Shown piece by piece: positions 13,901 through 17,469 of a stretch of DNA of 17,469 bases. The stretch's first letter is position 1; each line of letters begins with the position of its first letter. The translations under genes were made by a program, and so were the position numbers. The DNA is from 40CM-2-70-7 sp035505915 (lineage in GTDB: Bacteria; Gemmatimonadota; Gemmatimonadetes; Gemmatimonadales; GWC2-71-9): assembly GCA_035505915.1 (NCBI GenBank), contig DATJQI010000059.1, forward strand, positions 1-17,469, read 5' to 3'. Under the pieces are notes generated by a model, which was not told the origin of the DNA, did no database searches, and worked only from the letters and a program-made list of their open reading frames with translations.

Positions 13901-15790
13901 AATGATCGTCGCGGCCCGATGTGCGATCCCCATGATCGTCAGCATCGGATTCACCCCCGATGCCGATGGAAACACGCTGGCGTCCGCGACATACAGACCC
14001 GGAACATCCCAAACCTGATTCTCCGGGTCCACCACGGAGTCTTTCCGGTCGGTCCCCATCCGGCAGGACCCCATCTGATGGAAGGTCACCATCAGCATCT
14101 GGTTGGCGGAAAGGCCCGCCGATCCGACTCCCTCGAGCCAGCGCTCGCGGGCGCCCGCCCCGTCCGCCGGCCGGTACCAGCGCGGCGCGGCCTGGGGGAC
14201 CCCGATCTCCCGCGCGCCCGCCGCCTCGAGAAGCCGGGACCCCTCCTGCACGGCGCGCCAGAGGTGGGCCTGGTCGTACCGGGACAGTGGGTAATCCACC
14301 ACCGGGGCGCCCGCGGCGTTGATTCGCACCCGGCCACCGTGGCGGTCGCGGAGAAGGATGCCGAGGATCGTGAGGTGGGGGAGCCGGGTCATCGCGGTCC
14401 GGTATCCCGCGCCCGACTCCCACGGGAGCGCCAGGGCCGCGAGGGACGGATGCAGCGGCGCGGTTTCGAACTTGAAGCCGTAGCCCTGATCCAGATCGGC
14501 GAACTGATCCGAGTAGTGGGCTTGCAGGGCCCCGGTCCACGGACGCACGGGTTCGTCCATCACGCCCAGGACCGCGGTCGCGGGATGCAGGGTGAGGTGG
14601 CGGCCGAGCGCGGGGGACCGGATCCCGGACCGGAGGAGCAGGGCGGGCGAATGAATGGAGCCGGCCGCGACGACCACCGTCCTGGCCCGCACCGTGAGCA
14701 GGAACGCGCGCGGGGCCCCGGGGATCCGGACGACCGCCTCCACGCCCGCGGCGCGCGTCCCGTCGCGAACGACGCGCCGCACCTCCGCGCCGACGACGAT
14801 GGTCGCGCCGTGATCGAAGGCGTCCTGGAGATAGGTCACCAGCGTGGATCGCTTGGCCCCGCGCGGGCACCCGTAGCCGCAGTAGCCGCAGGCGTCGTCC
14901 TGCGGGCAGGCGTCCACGTCGCGGGGGAGCAGCCCGTGATGCCAGCCGCACCGCTCGAGACCGCGGATCAGGATCTGGTCGCGCGTCGACGGCGACGCGT
15001 GATCGGTATTGACGTGGATCCGGCGCGCCACCTGGTCCAGGTGCGCGGTGTAGTCCGCGGAGGTGAAGTGGGGGAGGTGGTGCTCGCGGGCCCATTCCTC
15101 ACGCAGGCGGTCCGGGGTGTGGAAGCTGGTCGTGTAGTTCACGACGGTGCCGCCGCCCAGACAGCTGCCCTGGAGGATGACCAGGCCCAGGTCCCGGGTG
15201 GCCAGGAGGCCGCCGGCGTCGTAGAGCCGGTCGAGCATCTCCCCCTCGCGCTGGGTGAACTCCGACTCGTTGAGGTACGCGCCCTTCTCGAGCACGACCA
15301 CGCGCTTCCCGGCCCGGGCCAGCTCACCGGCCACCACGCCTCCGCCCGCGCCGGAGCCGACGACGACGACGTCGCAGTCGAGCGTCTGATCGGTGGCCAC
15401 GGCGAGCGGCGAGATGGTCTTCGGTGTCGCGGGCGGCGGGCCCAGCGGGCCGGGGTACTGGAGGGCCGCCCACGCGGGATTGCGGCCGGCGTCGTCGGTG
15501 GCCGTGTAATACGTCACGGCGGTGATGCGCTTCAGGGCCTGGAAGGCGGAGCGGCGGACGTTGAGGCGGCTGGTGGCCCAGGAGCGCAGGTACCGCTCCC
15601 GGGTCTCCCGGTCCATCCGCGTGAAGGGCCGCGGAGCTCCGGTGAGCAGCAGATTGACCAGCCGTGAATCGAAGAGACTCAGGAGCTGCGCCAGCTGCCG
15701 GCGGTCGCCGGGCGGCAACCGCTCCATCACCCCGGCGACCCGCTCGGCCAGCCCGATCTGTTCCCCGTCCGGGACGAGGGTGTCCACCAC
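13892..15790 (-). CDS. GMC-family flavoprotein, long-chain alcohol oxidase-like
   Basis: Counting from the GTG at 15790 the protein has 632 residues. A helical N-terminal domain of about 130 residues is followed by the FAD-binding fold VVVGSGAGGGVVAGELARAG (GSGAGGG at 145-151) and LEKG, then GSCLGGGTVVNY. Near the C-terminus are VTFHQMGSCRMG with the catalytic His of GMC oxidases and ASGVNPMLT with the second conserved polar residue. The layout matches fatty/long-chain alcohol oxidases and dehydrogenases; the true substrate is unknown. A compact Cys cluster (295, 301, 304, 308: DACGYCGYGCPRGAKRST) is notable. The conserved N-terminal phrase LTPHQRAVLALVVDTLVP begins upstream of this GTG, so the real start may be a CTG at 15823 with AGGAG seven bases before it. 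Confidence 0.9.
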   Translation of the reverse strand: MVDTLVPDGEQIGLAERVAGVMERLPPGDRRQLAQLLSLFDSRLVNLLLTGAPRPFTRMDRETRERYLRSWATSRLNVRRSAFQALKRITAVTYYTATDDAGRNPAWAALQYPGPLGPPPATPKTISPLAVATDQTLDCDVVVVGSGAGGGVVAGELARAGKRVVVLEKGAYLNESEFTQREGEMLDRLYDAGGLLATRDLGLVILQGSCLGGGTVVNYTTSFHTPDRLREEWAREHHLPHFTSADYTAHLDQVARRIHVNTDHASPSTRDQILIRGLERCGWHHGLLPRDVDACPQDDACGYCGYGCPRGAKRSTLVTYLQDAFDHGATIVVGAEVRRVVRDGTRAAGVEAVVRIPGAPRAFLLTVRARTVVVAAGSIHSPALLLRSGIRSPALGRHLTLHPATAVLGVMDEPVRPWTGALQAHYSDQFADLDQGYGFKFETAPLHPSLAALALPWESGAGYRTAMTRLPHLTILGILLRDRHGGRVRINAAGAPVVDYPLSRYDQAHLWRAVQEGSRLLEAAGAREIGVPQAAPRWYRPADGAGARERWLEGVGSAGLSANQMLMVTFHQMGSCRMGTDRKDSVVDPENQVWDVPGLYVADASVFPSASGVNPMLTIMGIAHRAATIIGQ

Positions 15791-15820
15791 GAGCGCCAGG
15801 ACGGCGCGCTGGTGTGGCGT

Positions 15821-15835
15821 CAGGTCACGGCTCCT
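15821..15835 (-). promoter_or_regulatory. Ribosome binding site and possible CTG start of the GMC gene
   Basis: On the minus strand AGGAG (15835-15831) lies seven bases before CTG (15823-15821), which is in frame with the GMC gene. No ATG, GTG or TTG exists in this frame between the upstream in-frame stop and the GTG at 15790, and that GTG has no ribosome site. The VOC gene's stop sits in the spacer, so coupling is plausible. Use of CTG is an inference. Confidence 0.45.
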
Positions 15836-16307
15836 GGAAGATCGTCAGATGGTACCCGTCGGGGTCATCGATGGCGAACCCGCGGGGGCCCCAGCCGATG
15901 TCCTGCACTTCCATCGCCAGCGTGCCGCCCCGGGTCTTCACGCGGATGGCGAGCATGTCGATGTCCTGCGCGGTGCGGGCCCACAGCCGGACCCCGGCGC
16001 CGAGCGCGCGGTCCCGGCCCTTGGTGAAGTCGTCCTGGTTCAGGTAGACCCGCATCGTTCCCGCGATCATCTCGATGCCCATCACCTGGCCGTTGGCCTC
16101 CCACTTCTGGCCCTCGGTGAGTCCCAGGACGTCCCGGTACCACCGGATGGAGCGCTGCAGGTCGCGGACCGTCACGCCGGGGAAGATGCTGCGGAGGCGG
16201 AGGGATTCGGGCTGGCGGCGCGTCGTGCCGGCGGGGGAACGCGGCTTGGGAGCCGCGCGTTTCTTCGCCGGGGCCCGCTTCCGCCGGGTGGTTCTCTTGG
16301 TGGCCAT
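15825..16307 (-). CDS. VOC-fold (glyoxalase/bleomycin resistance-like) protein with basic N-terminal tail
   Basis: The product has 160 residues. The C-terminal 120 residues form a vicinal-oxygen-chelate fold: FPGVTVRDLQRSIRWYRDVL, then GIEMIAGTMRVYLNQDD, a middle IDMLAIRVKTRGG, and the closing DDPDGYHLTIFQE with the usual metal-ligand-like Glu. It could be a dioxygenase-, lyase- or resistance-type member; no specific activity can be assigned. The first 31 residues are extremely basic (13 Lys/Arg: KRTTRRKRAPAKKRAAPKPR), like the tail of a histone-like or nucleic-acid-binding protein, which is unusual for this family. The ATG at 16307 follows an AGGA about 9 bases upstream. It is divergent from the OsmC gene and probably the first gene of a VOC-GMC-M1 unit. 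Confidence 0.85.
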   Translation of the reverse strand: MATKRTTRRKRAPAKKRAAPKPRSPAGTTRRQPESLRLRSIFPGVTVRDLQRSIRWYRDVLGLTEGQKWEANGQVMGIEMIAGTMRVYLNQDDFTKGRDRALGAGVRLWARTAQDIDMLAIRVKTRGGTLAMEVQDIGWGPRGFAIDDPDGYHLTIFQEP

Positions 16308-16406
16308 TCCTCGGTATCCTCACGTTCGGGGCGGGCTGTAGCGTATCGCGTCCCGGGCGGGGCCGCCAGCCGCCCCGCGTCACACCTTCACGAGGGGAAA
16401 CTGCTG

Positions 16407-16835
16407 ATGCCGACCAGTCGAGCGAATGCCGCGTGGGAAGGAACACTCAAGGAAGGGCGGGGCCAGTTCGCGGCCGCCAGCGGCGCCTTCAAGGGCCCGT
16501 ACACGTTCAAGACCCGCTTCGAGGGCGCCGCCGGGACCAATCCGGAAGAGCTGCTCGCCGCCGCCGAGGCCGCGTGCTTCTCGATGGCGCTGTCGGGTGC
16601 GCTGGAGAAAGCCGGCACGCCGCCCACCCGTCTCGAGACGACCGCCGCCTGCACCATCGAGTTCGTGGACGGCGGGCCGAAGATCACGAGGATGGAGCTG
16701 ACGGTGAAGGGGACGGTGCCGGGGACGGATCAGGCCGCCTTCGCGCGGATCGCGAACGAGGCCAAGGCCGGATGTCCCGTGTCCCGGGCGCTGGCGGGGA
16801 TTCCGAGCATCACGGTCACGGCGACGCTGGGCTAG
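16407..16835 (+). CDS. osmC: OsmC-family peroxiredoxin (organic hydroperoxide reductase)
   Basis: The product has 142 residues, the standard size. OsmC proteins reduce organic hydroperoxides with two Cys; these are Cys57 (in LLAAAEAACFSMALSGAL) and Cys123 (in ANEAKAGCPVSRALAG), matching Cys60 and Cys125 of the E. coli protein. The N-terminal ANAAWEGTLKEGRG and the TNPEELL segment with the catalytic-region Glu are also typical. SITVTATL forms the final strand. The frame is open far upstream, but the ATG at 16407 is chosen for its GAGGGG ribosome site 9 bases upstream and agreement with the family's N-terminus. The 99-base gap to the divergent VOC gene is GC-rich with no clear operator. The 3' end overlaps the transposase gene by 20 bases. 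Confidence 0.94.
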   Translation: MPTSRANAAWEGTLKEGRGQFAAASGAFKGPYTFKTRFEGAAGTNPEELLAAAEAACFSMALSGALEKAGTPPTRLETTAACTIEFVDGGPKITRMELTVKGTVPGTDQAAFARIANEAKAGCPVSRALAGIPSITVTATLG

Positions 16836-17223
16836 CACGGGTGACCATTTCGCCGGGATGACGCTCGTCCTGGCGCTGCAGGTATTGTAGCGCGTGCTGG
16901 AGCGACTTGGGGCTGACGGTGGTCACGGAGTACTTCCGCGCCCATCTCAGCTCCAGCTTGTTTCCCGGTACCCGGCTCGCGGCGTAGCTGCTCCCACCCT
17001 TGATCAACTGCATGAGGTTGGGAATGTCGAACCGCGCCTGAGTTCTCAGGATCAGGTGCACGTGGGTCCGGAGAATCGCGAGACCCAGGACCTCGGCTCG
17101 CTCCCTCGTCACGGTCCGCCGAATGAATGGCTCGAGAAATTCACTTGTCGGAGCGTCGATCATCGGACGACGATCGAGGGTGGTCCACGCGATGTGGAAG
17201 AACAGTTGATGGGCAGGCGTCAC
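16816..17223 (-). CDS. IS200-like Y1 transposase, REP-associated type (RAYT)
   Basis: This 135-residue protein belongs to the HUH single-tyrosine transposases. It opens with HQLFFHIAWTTLDRRPMI, contains the HUH-type motif THVHLILRT (His54, His56), continues LMQLIKGGSSYAAS, and ends with the catalytic-helix region LQHALQYLQRQDERH holding the probable nucleophile Tyr114 and a following Gln. Such proteins nick single-stranded DNA hairpins, and the REP-associated type mobilises short palindromes. It appears intact, though the C-terminal end (RASPASP) is read from DNA antisense to the osmC 3' end. The start is a GTG at 17223; the next ATG would remove the conserved first strand. A palindrome cluster lies immediately upstream. 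It may be domesticated rather than an active insertion sequence. Confidence 0.85.
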   Translation of the reverse strand: MTPAHQLFFHIAWTTLDRRPMIDAPTSEFLEPFIRRTVTRERAEVLGLAILRTHVHLILRTQARFDIPNLMQLIKGGSSYAASRVPGNKLELRWARKYSVTTVSPKSLQHALQYLQRQDERHPGEMVTRASPASP

Positions 17224-17230
17224 TGAAGTT

Positions 17231-17307
17231 CACACTCTGCAAGAGTGTGCTCGGCGGGACACTGCGCTTGAAGCGCAGTGCCGGGCCGAGCGCAGGCCTG
17301 TGGCCTG
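17231..17307. repeat. Cluster of three short palindromes next to the Y1 transposase (REP/BIME-like)
   Basis: Three consecutive stems each have a 3-base loop: CACACTCT/AGAGTGTG (17231-17249, 8 bp), CACTGCGCT/AGCGCAGTG (17260-17280, 9 bp) and CAGGCC/GGCCTG (17293-17307, 6 bp). The second extends beyond a 4-by-4 internal loop by a further arm (17247-17255 with 17285-17293, nine pairs, one of them G-T). The cluster begins 7 bases upstream of the transposase start. Adjacent palindromes with an encoded HUH transposase match the arrangement of REP elements and RAYTs. It might also act as a bidirectional terminator for the MFS gene, but no U-run is present. Confidence 0.75.
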
Positions 17308-17332
17308 TGATCGAATCGGGCACGCGCCCAAC

Positions 17333-17469
17333 CTATGCCGGCGTCATCACCTTCCGTTCAACGGCGGCTCCCCGGAGCCAGATCGCCCCGCCGATCACCG
17401 CGGCCACCGGCAGGATCAGCACCGCGGTCGCGAGCCCGGTCCGGTCCGAGATCATTCCCACGAGGAGCG
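17333..17469 (-). CDS. Probable MFS transporter, C-terminal fragment (cut by window edge)
   Basis: Only the last 44 residues are in the window. They read LLVGMISDRTGLATAVLILP, then VAAVIGGAIWLRG, ending in AAVERKVMTPA before a TAG stop at 17333-17335. A GxxSDRTG loop leading to a last transmembrane helix and a short basic tail is typical of the end of major-facilitator-superfamily transporters. Substrate and full length cannot be seen. It is transcribed toward the palindrome cluster and the transposase gene. Confidence 0.6.
   Translation of the reverse strand, partial: LLVGMISDRTGLATAVLILPVAAVIGGAIWLRGAAVERKVMTPA

Noticed and set aside
13839..15095. Upstream extension of the M1 peptidase frame to about 1045 residues.
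   Set aside because: The extension is Arg/Pro/Gly-rich, lies opposite no conserved motif in its own frame, and overlaps the GMC gene. The signal peptide and ribosome site place the start at 13838.
16351..16378. GGGCGG/CCGCCC inverted repeat between the VOC and osmC genes as an OhrR-like operator.
   Set aside because: It is a short GC-only match likely by chance at this base composition, and no MarR/OhrR regulator gene is nearby.
1..17469. tRNA, rRNA, riboswitch or CRISPR array.
   Set aside because: I found no cloverleaf, rRNA-like segment, conserved riboswitch core or regularly spaced direct repeats by eye.

Overview
The window is GC-rich, gene-dense bacterial chromosome with short intergenic gaps and many 1 to 20 base overlaps between genes. 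Exported proteins with few recognisable relatives, a three-subunit transhydrogenase, an M1 peptidase with a GMEY-type motif and a Lys/Arg-tailed VOC protein together suggest a soil-type Gemmatimonadota or related lineage. That placement is an inference from style only; no rRNA or marker gene is present. No gene-free stretch exceeds about 110 bases.

Region 1 (1-6095, all minus strand, so transcribed from right to left). A YtrA-type GntR regulator heads a tightly overlapping operon: regulator, ABC ATPase, ABC-2 permease, then two unrecognised exported, membrane-anchored proteins. Each junction overlaps by 4, 8, 8 and 16 bases. An almost perfect palindrome covers the -10 box and the nearly leaderless start of the regulator, as expected for autorepression. 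A secreted outer-membrane-like beta-barrel protein and the N-terminal part of an Ada-type DNA repair/regulatory protein (cut by the window edge) follow on the same strand.

Region 2 (6176-11956, plus strand). Acetate kinase, a TIGR01777-type nucleotide-sugar-epimerase-like protein, a RidA-like protein without the catalytic Arg, a TM2-domain/coiled-coil protein, and a complete three-subunit proton-translocating NAD(P) transhydrogenase (pntAA, pntAB, pntB). Most junctions are ATGA or TGATG overlaps. The exception is a 103-base gap after the epimerase that holds a long inverted array of a 7-base repeat.

Region 3 (11958-16307, minus strand). A VOC-fold protein with a very basic N-terminal tail, a GMC/long-chain alcohol oxidase-like flavoprotein whose best start may be a CTG, and a secreted M1 zinc peptidase. 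A small palindromic repeat lies between the last two.

Region 4 (16407-17469). An OsmC-type peroxidase (plus strand) overlaps tail to tail with an IS200/REP-associated Y1 transposase (minus strand). The transposase is preceded by three consecutive short palindromes that look like its REP/BIME-type substrate. The right edge holds the C-terminal end of a probable MFS transporter (minus strand).

The most interesting parts are the GntR/ABC operon with two exported proteins that look like degenerate gluzincin peptidases, and the transposase with its neighbouring palindrome cluster.
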